Shown here: positions 18,336-27,290 of the stretch, piece after piece | How positions within the stretch are numbered: position 1 is the stretch's first letter | Layout of the letters: each line of letters opens with the position of its first letter | Source of the DNA: JAGPCK01 sp964535575 | GTDB taxonomy: Bacteria > Bacteroidota > Bacteroidia > UKL13-3 | Assembly (NCBI GenBank): GCA_964535575.1 | Contig: CAZHTC010000008.1 | Location: 62,001 to 126,000 of the forward strand | Reading direction: 5' to 3' | Length of the DNA: 64,000 nt | Notes under the pieces: model-generated | Database searches by the model: none | Told to the model about the DNA's origin: nothing | Seen by the model: the letters and a program-made list of their open reading frames with translations, nothing else | Position numbers and translations under genes: made by a program

Positions 18336-18803
18336 TCAGTTGCTTTGTTTTTTATACGAGATCCAGTCGGGCTCCTCGTTAAAAGTGGTTTTGCACGGCA
18401 CCGAAAAAGACTGCATGATTGCGATAGGATTTTCTAACTTTTCGGTATAAAAAGATAAAACCAGCGAAGTGCCTGAAAGGGATTGCCCGGCAAAATGGGC
18501 TACTCCGTATTGCTTTAAGTGGTAGGCGAGTAATTTGGCAACCAGCATGGGGTCTTCCTCATAAATAGAAGTTACCAGTGAATCGTTCAGGTTTAAGGCA
18601 GCGGTAATATGGTACGGACAATAACCGCAGTAAGCATAATTCTGATAAGCGAGGTTTATCCAGCTTTTCCCCTTTACGGTGTCAACCACAATGGAATCGG
18701 CAGGATAAGCAAGTCCGGCCTTTTTAATCTCCTCCCAGGTTTTAGGTTGATTGGATGAGCAGGATAAAAAAACAAAAATAACAAGCAGGTGACTGATGCG
18801 CAT
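18336..18803 (-). CDS. Hypothetical lipoprotein
   Basis: A 155 residue protein with lipobox FLSC (Cys15). The mature part has a CGYCPYH motif (two Cys three apart followed by His) near residue 60 and one further Cys near the C-terminus, which could form a disulfide or bind a metal; no family recognised. It is followed 12 bases later by dnaE on the same strand. A TATATTCG element at 18832-18839 (minus) is a possible -7 site. Confidence 0.72.
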   Translation of the reverse strand: MRISHLLVIFVFLSCSSNQPKTWEEIKKAGLAYPADSIVVDTVKGKSWINLAYQNYAYCGYCPYHITAALNLNDSLVTSIYEEDPMLVAKLLAYHLKQYGVAHFAGQSLSGTSLVLSFYTEKLENPIAIMQSFSVPCKTTFNEEPDWISYKKQSN

Positions 18804-18859
18804 AAACCGAAAAGAGTAACTATTATTTATGCGAATATAACCCTAATGCCAACGGAATT

Positions 18860-19765
18860 TTATTCGAGCGAATAATTTAATTTTACCTGTGCCTGTTCAT
18901 CGCGCATACCTATTTTTTCGGCAGTAGTACGGCTTATTTTTATCAGGATGTTTTTGTTTTCATCGGTATCGGGTAAGGTTCCAACCACACGCACAAAAAC
19001 CGATTTTCCGTTCATTTTATTTGTAATTTTAATAATGGTTCCAACGGGAGCCGTTTTATGCAGTGCCAGTAATTTCCCTCCGCTCATTTCATCGTCAAGA
19101 AACCAGCGGGCCATACCGTTCTCTTCCCGTTCTTTTATCCCCATGGAGGTGACCATAGGGTGTGGTTCGGATGACGACTGTGCAGCCACCGGATTTTTTA
19201 ACGAATCTTTTTTGGCAGGCAACACCGGAGGCGGAAGCGAGGCCGTATTCATGGGTTTTAACCAAAGTACCTGTCCTTCCTTCAGGTTATTATCAGTCAT
19301 GTTGTTCCATTTTTTCACATCCGCTTCACTCACATTAAACAGGGTGCATATTTTATACAAAGTTTCTCCGGCTTTTACCGTGTACGAGTCGGGTCTTTTT
19401 TTAGCATCGGTTGGAATATGCTCGGCTGGTTTATCGGCATCGGCTTCGGCATGAGTTTCATTTACCGAAACCGGTTTAGCTTGTACTTTTTGCGGGTTTG
19501 TTTGTGTGGAAGCAGCCGATGGGATTAAAATAACCTGCCCCAGATTTAGTGTTTCTTTCATTCCGGGATTAGCGGCAAGTACATCCTCTTTTTTTACATT
19601 GTATTTACGGCAAATGGCATTTAACCCTTCGCCCTTCCCTACTTTATACTGAATAAAAACCTGTCCGTTTATTTTTTTAGTACCAATAGAATCCTGCGCA
19701 TTTACCGGGTGTACGCTAAAAGCAAAAGGAAGCAATAAGAACATGGCGTAAATATACTTTTTCAT
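18860..19765 (-). CDS. Secreted LysM protein with a C-terminal double-psi beta-barrel (RlpA-like) domain
   Basis: A 301 residue exported protein: signal peptide ending near NAQDS, LysM 1 (YKVGKGEGLNAICRKYNVKKEDVLAANPG, about 40-83), a low-complexity linker, LysM 2 (YTVKAGETLYKICTLFNVSEADVKKWN, about 128-172), another Pro-rich linker and a C-terminal ~95 residues (GGKLLALHKTAPVGTIIKITNKMNGKSVFVRVVG) that fits the RlpA double-psi barrel. LysM domains bind peptidoglycan, so it likely acts in the periplasm on or near the wall. I see the RlpA fold signature but cannot confirm the catalytic Asp, so binding rather than cleavage is possible. The -7 element TAACTTTG (19770-19777) ends four bases from the ATG. 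Confidence 0.85.
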   Translation of the reverse strand: MKKYIYAMFLLLPFAFSVHPVNAQDSIGTKKINGQVFIQYKVGKGEGLNAICRKYNVKKEDVLAANPGMKETLNLGQVILIPSAASTQTNPQKVQAKPVSVNETHAEADADKPAEHIPTDAKKRPDSYTVKAGETLYKICTLFNVSEADVKKWNNMTDNNLKEGQVLWLKPMNTASLPPPVLPAKKDSLKNPVAAQSSSEPHPMVTSMGIKEREENGMARWFLDDEMSGGKLLALHKTAPVGTIIKITNKMNGKSVFVRVVGTLPDTDENKNILIKISRTTAEKIGMRDEQAQVKLNYSLE

Positions 19766-19769
19766 AATT

Positions 19770-19777
19770 CAAAGTTA
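19770..19777 (-). promoter_or_regulatory. -7 element giving a leaderless LysM-protein message
   Basis: TAACTTTG on the minus strand followed by AATT and the ATG at 19765. No TTTG at the expected -33 distance. Confidence 0.5.
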
Positions 19778-19853
19778 CCGAATGGCACCTGCCATCACGG
19801 ATGCTATTCATCAACAATCGGGAGGTTTTGTTCAGATAAGTGAACAGCAAAAA

Positions 19854-20147
19854 TTACACGATGGTTTCGTTTACCAAACTCCAGGCCTGTGGTTTATCTT
19901 CAAATTTAATTTTGGTTTGACTCCACACCTGCTTAAATAAATCAGAGAAGCGGTATTTGTTTAAATGTGCTTCGCTGTCCCACCAGCTGTAAGTAAAAAA
20001 TACATTGGGCTGATTTACATCCTTGAGCAACTCCAAACGCTGGCATCCTTCAAAATGGCGAATTTGCTGTTTGGTATCGTGAAACAATTGCAGAAAAGCT
20101 TCCACTTCACCGGGCCTGAAAGTCATGCGTACAATACGGATTATCAT
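19854..20147 (-). CDS. Antibiotic biosynthesis monooxygenase (ABM) domain protein
   Basis: A 97 residue single-domain protein with the ferredoxin-like ABM fold: MIIRIVRMTFRPGEVEAFLQLF at the start, a central GCQRLELLKD, YSWWDSEAHLNKYR and an FKQVW segment. Relatives such as YgiN are quinol monooxygenases, others are haem-binding or of unknown role; I cannot assign a substrate. The gene overlaps the SAM hydrolase gene by four bases and is translated after it. Confidence 0.85.
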   Translation of the reverse strand: MIIRIVRMTFRPGEVEAFLQLFHDTKQQIRHFEGCQRLELLKDVNQPNVFFTYSWWDSEAHLNKYRFSDLFKQVWSQTKIKFEDKPQAWSLVNETIV

Positions 20148-20920
20148 AAAAATTCAATCATTATTACCGAGCCGGTTCGTAAACCAAGTAAGGGGGCGGC
20201 TTCTCCCCTGTTAATGGCAATTTCTAAAAAGCCTGTTTCTCCAAAAATGCATAAACGTTCTCCAGGTTCTACATCGCTGTAATCGGTGCTGATGCGGTCG
20301 AGTTCCTCTGTGCGCCTGAAACGAATGCTGAATCTTCGTCCACGGGAAATTTTAGTAAAAAGTTCTTCACTTATATTGGTCAGCACATTTTTGAAATGGT
20401 CGATATGCACCACATGCCCTCTGATGCTGTTGGCATCTACCATAGGTTGAAAATTTTCCTTGAAATTTTTAATTCGCGAAGGCTCTCCTACTTCATCCAA
20501 ATCCCAGTTTTTGCTGAGCGTTGCTGCTGCATTGGCAAATATATTTTTACCCGAAAACGCATCGGTTTTATTTTCAAAAAAACGGGTAATCCGGTACACC
20601 TTTTCGGGCTCCTGATCAAAAATGAGGGAGAATATCCCATTATCGGCCCCTATAAAAAACTGCCCGTCTTTTTCAACAGCTAAGTATTGTCCGTAAATAT
20701 TTACGTCCATATCAATCCCTATAAGGTGAATGGTCTTGGCCGGAAAACTGGGATATGAATTACGGATAAGAAAGGCCGCCTGAGCTACATCAAAAGGAGC
20801 AATATGATTGCTTATATCCACTATATGTACATCAGGAACCAACCGGTGCAAACTACCCTTAATAGCTGCTACATAGAAACTTTCACTTCCAAAATCGGTG
20901 GTAAGCGTAATTACGGGCAC
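20144..20920 (-). CDS. SAM hydrolase (adenosine-forming), DUF62 / SAM-hydroxide adenosyltransferase family
   Basis: A 258 residue cytosolic enzyme of the fluorinase/chlorinase superfamily: TLTTDFGSESFYVAAIKG at the N-terminus (substrate Asp), HIVDISNHIAPFD, the FIGADNGIF segment and the C-terminal beta-barrel with RGHVVHIDHFKNVLTNI. Members without the halide-pocket insertion hydrolyse SAM to adenosine and methionine. The start is GTG (20918-20920); the conserved N-terminus begins immediately. Couples by a 4 base overlap to the ABM protein and is divergent from phoH. Confidence 0.9.
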   Translation of the reverse strand: MPVITLTTDFGSESFYVAAIKGSLHRLVPDVHIVDISNHIAPFDVAQAAFLIRNSYPSFPAKTIHLIGIDMDVNIYGQYLAVEKDGQFFIGADNGIFSLIFDQEPEKVYRITRFFENKTDAFSGKNIFANAAATLSKNWDLDEVGEPSRIKNFKENFQPMVDANSIRGHVVHIDHFKNVLTNISEELFTKISRGRRFSIRFRRTEELDRISTDYSDVEPGERLCIFGETGFLEIAINRGEAAPLLGLRTGSVIMIEFL

Positions 20921-20936
20921 GGATATATTTTTTTAC

Positions 20937-20944
20937 TAACTTTG
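20937..20944 (+). promoter_or_regulatory. -7 element for phoH
   Basis: TAACTTTG, 34 bases before the TTG start at 20979; no clear -33 TTTG. Confidence 0.45.
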
Positions 20945-20978
20945 ACGTCACAAAAATAGAAGAATAACACACACAATT

Positions 20979-21947
20979 TTGAGCGAAAAGAGCTATTTGA
21001 TAGAAGATGTTGATCCGATGGAGTTACTTGGTGTCAACAATCAGAACCTGAAACTCCTGCAAAGCCAGTTTCCAAAATTAAAAATTGTTTCCCGTGGACA
21101 GGAGCTCACCATTTTAGGAGATGAGCAGGAAATAAACCACTTTGAACATAAGCTTGACCAGATGATTGACCATATCCGCAAATTCGGGAAACTGCATGCC
21201 AATTATTTTGAGGAACTGGTAAAGAGTGACGACCTGCAGAACGGAAACGAACCGGTAGCGGCCGATAATGATGTTTTGGTATTTGGCCCCAATGGTAAAA
21301 TAGTAAAGGCCCGTACACCCAATCAGCGTAAAATGCGTGAATACGTGGATGGAAATGATATTGTTTTTGCCATTGGTCCGGCAGGAACCGGTAAAACCTA
21401 CACCGCTGTTGCGCTGGCAGTAAGGGCGCTGAAGAACAAAGAAATTAAACGCATAATTTTAGCACGTCCCGCTGTGGAGGCAGGTGAAAATCTCGGATTT
21501 CTTCCGGGCGATTTAAAAGAAAAAATCGACCCTTACTTACGCCCGCTCTACGATGCATTGGAGGATATGATACCGGCCGAGAAGCTTAAGTATTATATGG
21601 AAAACCGCATCATTGAAATTGCCCCTATGGCCTTTATGCGTGGACGAACCTTAGATAATGCATTTGTTATTTTAGACGAGGCGCAAAATGCCACCGATTT
21701 ACAACTTAAAATGTTTCTTACGCGAATGGGGCCAAACGCCAAGTTTATCATCACCGGTGATTTAACCCAGATTGATTTACCCAGAAAAAGCCAGTCGGGG
21801 TTAACCAAAGCAATTAAAATTTTAGAACATGTGGCAGGAATTAAAATTGCTTACCTTAGCTTTGAAGATGTGGTGCGGCACAGACTTGTGAAGGATATTA
21901 TTAAAGCATACGACAAACTCGAAAAAGATCACCCGCACCAAGATTGA
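20979..21947 (+). CDS. phoH: PhoH family ATPase
   Basis: A 322 residue P-loop protein: an N-terminal KH-like region (about 20-75), Walker A GPAGTGKT (133-140), and FVILDEAQNA as Walker B, the standard PhoH layout. The family is linked to RNA metabolism and ribosome-associated quality control, but the exact role is unsettled. The start is a TTG at 20979; the next Met is residue 14 and would remove conserved N-terminal residues. purC follows 28 bases after the stop, same strand. Confidence 0.93.
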   Translation: MSEKSYLIEDVDPMELLGVNNQNLKLLQSQFPKLKIVSRGQELTILGDEQEINHFEHKLDQMIDHIRKFGKLHANYFEELVKSDDLQNGNEPVAADNDVLVFGPNGKIVKARTPNQRKMREYVDGNDIVFAIGPAGTGKTYTAVALAVRALKNKEIKRIILARPAVEAGENLGFLPGDLKEKIDPYLRPLYDALEDMIPAEKLKYYMENRIIEIAPMAFMRGRTLDNAFVILDEAQNATDLQLKMFLTRMGPNAKFIITGDLTQIDLPRKSQSGLTKAIKILEHVAGIKIAYLSFEDVVRHRLVKDIIKAYDKLEKDHPHQD

Positions 21948-21975
21948 TAATAATTATCACTTAATAGAAATTTAT

Positions 21976-22929
21976 ATGGATAATTCACTAATAGCCACCA
22001 ATTATTTTTTCACTAAACAAAAGCACTTTTATCGTGGTAAGGTGCGTGATTATTATAATATTAATGACGAAAAACTTATTCTGATTGCCTGCGACCGTAT
22101 TTCGGCTTTTGATGTGGTTTTGCCACGCGCCATTCCCTACAAAGGACAGGTGCTGAATCAAATTGCTGCTCGTTTTCTAGATATGACTGCCAGCGAAGTG
22201 CCCAATTGGAAAATGGGTACCCCCGACCCGAATGTAACTGTTGGATTACTGTGCCAGCCATTTAAAGTAGAAATGGTGATACGCGGGTATTTATCCGGTC
22301 ATGCCTGGAGAGAATATAAAGAAGGAAAACGCAGTGTGTGCGGGGTGGCTTTGCCCGATGGATTAAAGGAAAATGATAAACTCCCGGCCCCTATTATCAC
22401 CCCTACCACTAAAGCCAGCGAAGGACATGATGAAGATATTTCGAGGGAGGATATTATAGCCAAAGGAATTGTGAGCAAAGAGGATTACGAACAGCTTGAA
22501 GCTTATACCTATAAACTTTTTGACATTGGAAGTACGTTTGCCGCCAAGCAAAATCTGATTTTGGTGGATACCAAATATGAATTCGGGAAAAGAGACGGAA
22601 AAATTTACCTGATTGATGAAGTGCATACCCCCGATTCGTCCCGTTACTTTTATGCCGAGGGTTATGCCGACCGTCAGGCAAAAGGTGAACCTCAAAAACA
22701 ACTATCAAAAGAGTTTGTGCGGCAGTGGCTGATAGAACACGGATTTCAGGGACAGAAAGGGCAGTTAATTCCCGAAATGACCGATGAGTTTGTACAGATG
22801 GTTACCGACCGTTACGTTGAACTATACGAGCAACTTACTGGCGATAAATTTGTGAAAGGCGATTATGCCGGAATTATGCAGCGAATTGAAGATAATATCA
22901 ACAACTGGCTGGGCATTCCGTTAAATTAA
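21976..22929 (+). CDS. purC: Phosphoribosylaminoimidazole-succinocarboxamide synthase
   Basis: A 317 residue SAICAR synthase, which ligates aspartate to CAIR with ATP in de novo purine synthesis. Seen: YRGKVRDYY near residue 19 (nucleotide loop), ACDRISAFDVVLP, VIRGYLSGHAWREY, PAPIITPTTKASEGHDE and IYLIDEVHTPDSSRYF. The length is that of the longer family form found in Bacteroidota and yeast, not the ~240 residue E. coli form. Follows phoH closely. Confidence 0.96.
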   Translation: MDNSLIATNYFFTKQKHFYRGKVRDYYNINDEKLILIACDRISAFDVVLPRAIPYKGQVLNQIAARFLDMTASEVPNWKMGTPDPNVTVGLLCQPFKVEMVIRGYLSGHAWREYKEGKRSVCGVALPDGLKENDKLPAPIITPTTKASEGHDEDISREDIIAKGIVSKEDYEQLEAYTYKLFDIGSTFAAKQNLILVDTKYEFGKRDGKIYLIDEVHTPDSSRYFYAEGYADRQAKGEPQKQLSKEFVRQWLIEHGFQGQKGQLIPEMTDEFVQMVTDRYVELYEQLTGDKFVKGDYAGIMQRIEDNINNWLGIPLN

Positions 22930-22960
22930 CTTGGAAAATTTCCATTTTAGTTTATTTTTG
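22930..22960 (+). promoter_or_regulatory. Promoter of the NHL protein gene
   Basis: CTTG (22930-22933), 19 bases, TATTTTTG (22953-22960); one mismatch to the phylum consensus. ATG follows 30 bases later. Confidence 0.55.
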
Positions 22961-22990
22961 ATTCTTTAAAAATCAATTAACAAATAAAAT

Positions 22991-24391
22991 ATGACGTTAA
23001 AATTTACCAAACTGGCAGTTGCTGCCTTATGTGTAACCTTTTCGGCACAAGCTCAGGTAAAAGGTACTGTTACCACCTTAATGGGGCAAGCGGGGGTTAC
23101 CACCGATCCGGGAGATGTAATTCAATCACAGGCAGTATTGTTTGCCCCGTGGGGAATGGGATTTGATAATGTAGGAAACCTTTGGTTTACCGAGGCTGCA
23201 TTTGATAATGGATTTGACCCCGCAGTAAAAGGGAATCGTTTAAGGGTACTTTTAAATTCAGATGGCAAGGTTTACAAAAGAGCAGGAAGCCCGGTGCGCG
23301 ACCCAGGTTATCAAAATTTTCCCGGTTCGGCTATTTCCATGCTTAATACACCCATGGGATTTGCATTTGACGTAAATGAAAATGTTTACATAGCCGATTA
23401 TGAAAATAACTGCATTCGTAAGGTAGGTAAATTCACTACCCTTTCAAATGTGCAGGACGTAAGTACATTTGCCGGAGCCAGCACTCAGGCTACTCCGGGT
23501 GATGTGGATGCAACAGGAACAGCTGCCCGCTTTAATCACCCGCAGGATATAGTGTATGATGGGGATCAATACCTGTATGTAGCCGATACCGATAATCATA
23601 AAATAAAACGTATTGACATTGCTACAGGCGCAGTCGTTACCTATGCCGGAACCGGCACTTCAGGAAGCGCCAACGGGACGCGTTTATCCGCCTCTTTCTC
23701 CTATCCTTCAGGGTTGTGTTATTATAGCAACAAACTTTACATTGCTGATGAAGGAAGTTACATGATTCGTGTGATAGACATTGCAACAGGTGCCGTTACA
23801 ACTTTGGCAGGTGCCGGAACTTTTGGTATGAGCGATGGAGCAGCTGGATCAGCTCAATTCAAATATCCGGAAGACGTAGCCGTTGACATTTCAGGAAATG
23901 TTTACGTAGTAGAAGGTAAAAATGCCGGAGGCGTGATTCGTAAAATTTCAAACGGACAGGTTACCACATTTGCCGGTGCCGATGGACAGGTAGGCTCAAC
24001 AGACGGTGTTGGTACAACAGCACGTTTTAAAGATCCCCGCTCTATCTACTTTAATTTAGGAAACAATAAGCTGTATATTGGTGATGTAGGCAACGGACTT
24101 ATCCGCACGATTGAAACCGTTGACGGACCAAACTCGGTACCTTCGTTATCAGGAAATGAAATGGTAAGTATTTACCCTAATCCGGCCAATACCCGTTTTA
24201 TCGTATCCATTCCTGCCTTTAACCAACAGGTAAATGTACAGCTGATTGATTTAAACGGACGCATTATTGAGGAGCAAACCTCTTTTGCCAATAGTTTTTC
24301 TTTCAGTACAATGGAATTAAATCCGGGTGTGTATGTAGTACGCGTACTCAGCAACGGCATTAACTCTACTCAAAAAATTGTAATACAGTAA
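22991..24391 (+). CDS. Secreted NHL-repeat protein with T9SS sorting domain
   Basis: A 466 residue exported protein. A signal peptide (ending FSAQAQ) is followed by about five to six NHL-type beta-propeller repeats, each with a pattern like GTAARFNHPQDIVYD..LYVADTDNHKIKRID and TFAGA (from residue 45 to ~370). The C-terminal ~80 residues (VSIYPNPANTRFIVSI ... GVYVVRVLSNG) are a T9SS type A sorting domain. Likely a surface-displayed propeller for binding; no catalytic motif seen. Confidence 0.92.
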   Translation: MTLKFTKLAVAALCVTFSAQAQVKGTVTTLMGQAGVTTDPGDVIQSQAVLFAPWGMGFDNVGNLWFTEAAFDNGFDPAVKGNRLRVLLNSDGKVYKRAGSPVRDPGYQNFPGSAISMLNTPMGFAFDVNENVYIADYENNCIRKVGKFTTLSNVQDVSTFAGASTQATPGDVDATGTAARFNHPQDIVYDGDQYLYVADTDNHKIKRIDIATGAVVTYAGTGTSGSANGTRLSASFSYPSGLCYYSNKLYIADEGSYMIRVIDIATGAVTTLAGAGTFGMSDGAAGSAQFKYPEDVAVDISGNVYVVEGKNAGGVIRKISNGQVTTFAGADGQVGSTDGVGTTARFKDPRSIYFNLGNNKLYIGDVGNGLIRTIETVDGPNSVPSLSGNEMVSIYPNPANTRFIVSIPAFNQQVNVQLIDLNGRIIEEQTSFANSFSFSTMELNPGVYVVRVLSNGINSTQKIVIQ

Positions 24392-24410
24392 TAACAGTAT
24401 TACCTGCCAT

Positions 24411-24446
24411 AAAAAATCCCGGTTGTTTACGCAATCGGGATTTTTT
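24411..24446. terminator. Bidirectional hairpin terminator
   Basis: 15 bp stem (24411-24425 with 24432-24446, one G-T pair), 6 base loop, A run on the left and T run on the right. Serves the NHL gene and the convergent lyase gene. Confidence 0.88.
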
Positions 24447-24465
24447 TTATTTGGATTAAACCTGT

Positions 24466-25317
24466 TTATACAAAAACCTCTACCGCGCGGTTTACTGACA
24501 GATTAAATGCGGCCATATCTATGTTGGGGCTTTCCCCATGCTCATTCAGGTAACTAATGATATGTTCGGTGGGCATATTTCCTGTTAACTCATCAGCGGC
24601 CATCGGGCATCCGCCAAAACCTTTAATGGCCCCGTCAAATCGCCTGCATCCGTTGCCGTAAGCGGCATGTATTTTTTCTTTCCAGTTGTGCGGCTGTGTG
24701 TGCAAATGCGCTCCGAATTCAATATGCGGAAAAGCAGGAATCAGTCCGTTGAATAAATACGAAATAGAACCGGGATCGGCCACCCCAATGGTATCGGACA
24801 GGGAAATAATTTTTACCCCGAGTTTATCCATTTCAGCAGTCCAGTGCTCTACAATCTCCACATTCCATACATCACCATATGGATTGCCAAATGCCATAGA
24901 AAGATAAAGTACCAGTTTTTTGTTATGTGTTTCGCACAACTCCTGAATTTGTTTCACCGAATCGAGGGAGTCGCTGATGGTGCTGTTGGTATTGCGTTGC
25001 TGAAAGGTTTCGGAAACCGAAAAAGGAAAACCCAGGTAGGCGATTTGCTCTAACTGTACTGCCTGTTGTGCTCCTCTGCTATTCGCAATAATGGCCAATA
25101 GTTTGGAAGTGCTTGTACTCAAATCTAAGGAATTAAGCACTTCGGCCGTATCCTGCATTTGCGGAATGGCTTTGGGCGATACAAAACTGCCAAAATCAAT
25201 GGTATCAAAACCAACTTTAAGCAATTGATTGATGTAAGCTATTTTGGTTTTGGTAGGAATAAAATGCACGAAACCCTGCATGGCATCTCTCGGGCATTCA
25301 ACTATTTTCACTGTCAT
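24466..25317 (-). CDS. Hydroxymethylglutaryl-CoA lyase family enzyme
   Basis: A 283 residue TIM-barrel lyase of the HMGL-like family. The N-terminal ECPRDAMQG matches the family's PRDGxQ strand, HLHT (204-207) provides metal ligands and GFGGCPMA contains the catalytic Cys237 of true HMG-CoA lyases, which cleave HMG-CoA to acetoacetate and acetyl-CoA in leucine breakdown. No other leucine-pathway gene lies in this window. Divergent from the DUF349 gene. Confidence 0.88.
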   Translation of the reverse strand: MTVKIVECPRDAMQGFVHFIPTKTKIAYINQLLKVGFDTIDFGSFVSPKAIPQMQDTAEVLNSLDLSTSTSKLLAIIANSRGAQQAVQLEQIAYLGFPFSVSETFQQRNTNSTISDSLDSVKQIQELCETHNKKLVLYLSMAFGNPYGDVWNVEIVEHWTAEMDKLGVKIISLSDTIGVADPGSISYLFNGLIPAFPHIEFGAHLHTQPHNWKEKIHAAYGNGCRRFDGAIKGFGGCPMAADELTGNMPTEHIISYLNEHGESPNIDMAAFNLSVNRAVEVFV

Positions 25318-25335
25318 ATCGGGCTAACAAACATT

Positions 25336-25343
25336 CAAAAGTA
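25336..25343 (-). promoter_or_regulatory. -7 element for the HMG-CoA lyase gene
   Basis: TACTTTTG on the minus strand, 18 bases before the ATG at 25317. It lies back to back with the plus-strand element at 25367-25374. Confidence 0.45.
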
Positions 25344-25366
25344 GGAATATTGCCTGAGTTTTTTAG

Positions 25367-25374
25367 TACCTTTG
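25367..25374 (+). promoter_or_regulatory. -7 element for the DUF349 gene
   Basis: TACCTTTG, 26 bases before the ATG at 25401. It falls inside the upstream TTG extension of the frame, which argues that the ATG is the true start. Confidence 0.5.
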
Positions 25375-25400
25375 GCGTCCCATTAGGGATTTGTGCTTTT

Positions 25401-27290
25401 ATGACAACACTTTCAGACAACTTGAATGAGGCTCCTGAAACAGGGCCTTTAACTACTTCGGTTCCGCCTGCCGAGGGTATTGATGCGGAACTGGAAACCA
25501 AACTTGATCAACACGATATTGAAAACGAACCTGATCATGAAGAGGATGAAGAGCATTTAGCCGATTACAGCCATTACACCTTGGCTCAACTGGCTGAGGC
25601 TGCTATAAAATCTGCCAAATCAGAGGATATACGCAGTGCCCACCTCCAGTTAAAAGCCATGCGTCAGTTTTTTGATAACCTCTACAGCAAGGAATACAAC
25701 GAGAACCTCCACCACTTTATTGAGGAGGGAAATATTAAAGAGGATTTTGCTTTTAAGGACGACCATTTCCGAAAGGATTTTTACGAAGCCTATAAAGTGG
25801 TACAACAAAAGCGTTCTGAATTAAAAGCGGCTCAGGATGCTGAAAAACTGAAAAATTTAGAAGAGAAAAAAGGGGTTCTCGATAAAATCAAGGAACTAAT
25901 TGAGGGAAACGAAAGTGAACATAGCCTTAAACAGTTAAAAGATTTACAGAATGAGTGGAAACGTATTCGCAATGTTCCGCGCGAAAGTGTGGAAGCGTTA
26001 TGGAATTCGTATCATGTATTATTGGATAAGTTTTACGACAAACTTTCCATTTACAATGAACTTAAACAATTAGACCGGGAAAAAAACTTAGATGCAAAAA
26101 TTGAGCTGATAAAAAAAGCGGACGAGTTACTTGGCGAACCTTCACTAAAAAAAGCGCAGATTACGCTGAACAAGTACCACGAAGAATGGAAAAATATTGG
26201 TCCGGTTCCTAACGAATCGCGCGAAGATATATGGCAACGGTTTAAAGAAGCTTCGGACAAGGTTTATGAAAAAATTAATACCTACCGGGCCGAAATGGAT
26301 GCCAAACGCGAGCAGAATCTTCAAACCAAAAAAGCGCTATGCGAAAAGGCAGAAACCTATATAGGTTACGAATCGGAAAAGGCCAAAGAGTGGATTGCTA
26401 AAACCAAGGAACTGGAAGCCCTTTTTGAAGAATGGAGAAAAGCCGGTGCCGTACCGCAAAAATTTAATCAATCCATCTGGGAACGATTTAAACAAGCATA
26501 CAACCAGTTTTACATTAACAAAAACGCGTACTTCAAAAAACTCAATAACGAACGCAACCACAACCTGAAACTGAAAACCGAGTTGTGTGAAAAAGCGGAG
26601 GAATTAGCCAATCAAACTGAGTGGAACAAAACCACTAAAGCCATTCTTGATTTACAGGCCAAATGGAAAACCATCGGGCCGGTTCATGATAAACAATCCG
26701 ACAAAATATGGAAACGATTCCGTGCAGCATGTGATACGTTTTTCAGTCGTAAGTCGGGGCACTTTGAACATACCCACAAAGAGCAAAATGAAAACCTTGC
26801 GGCCAAAACTGCTTTGTTAACCCAGTTAAAAGCTCTTATTGGAAAAGAAAATGCCGAAGAGGTATTAACCGAAGTGAAACTGGTACAGGCCGAGTGGAAC
26901 AAAATTGGGTTTGTACCCATGGCAAGTAAAGAAGATATTCAAAAGCAGTACAACGATGCCCTGAATAGCATTTACGGAACTTTCCGTCAGGAAAAAGAAG
27001 AGATGCGTGCCAAAGAACAGGCCTCGCACTACGAACTGATGGCAAGTGCTCCTGACGGGCGCGACCGGCTAAAGAAAGAAGAACGTTTTCTGATGGATAA
27101 AATCAGAAAAATTAAAGCCCAGATTGATACTGAACAAAACAATATGGGTTTCTTTGCCAACAGCAAAAACGCCTCCCCATTCTTAAAGCAGATTGAGGAA
27201 AATCTCAAAAATGCCAAACAGGAAATAAGCAGGCTTGACGAAAAGTTAAAACTCATTCGCAAAGCCATGACTGGCGGAAATAATTCCTGA
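25401..27290 (+). CDS. DUF349 repeat protein
   Basis: A 629 residue cytosolic, highly charged, almost wholly helical protein. After an acidic N-terminal region (~60 residues) it holds five DUF349 repeats, recognisable by W-K/N-x-I-G-x-V-P followed 6-8 residues on by IWxRFK: EEWKNIGPVPNESREDIW, EEWRKAGAVPQKFNQSIW, AKWKTIGPVHDKQSDKIW and two variants. A coiled coil ends the protein. DUF349 is of unknown function. Start chosen at the ATG downstream of the -7 element. The stop shares one base with the next start (TGATG), so the methyltransferase is translationally coupled. Confidence 0.85.
   Translation: MTTLSDNLNEAPETGPLTTSVPPAEGIDAELETKLDQHDIENEPDHEEDEEHLADYSHYTLAQLAEAAIKSAKSEDIRSAHLQLKAMRQFFDNLYSKEYNENLHHFIEEGNIKEDFAFKDDHFRKDFYEAYKVVQQKRSELKAAQDAEKLKNLEEKKGVLDKIKELIEGNESEHSLKQLKDLQNEWKRIRNVPRESVEALWNSYHVLLDKFYDKLSIYNELKQLDREKNLDAKIELIKKADELLGEPSLKKAQITLNKYHEEWKNIGPVPNESREDIWQRFKEASDKVYEKINTYRAEMDAKREQNLQTKKALCEKAETYIGYESEKAKEWIAKTKELEALFEEWRKAGAVPQKFNQSIWERFKQAYNQFYINKNAYFKKLNNERNHNLKLKTELCEKAEELANQTEWNKTTKAILDLQAKWKTIGPVHDKQSDKIWKRFRAACDTFFSRKSGHFEHTHKEQNENLAAKTALLTQLKALIGKENAEEVLTEVKLVQAEWNKIGFVPMASKEDIQKQYNDALNSIYGTFRQEKEEMRAKEQASHYELMASAPDGRDRLKKEERFLMDKIRKIKAQIDTEQNNMGFFANSKNASPFLKQIEENLKNAKQEISRLDEKLKLIRKAMTGGNNS

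Noticed and set aside
25350..25400. Upstream TTG start of the DUF349 gene
   Set aside because: A -7 promoter element lies inside this stretch, so it is probably not translated.
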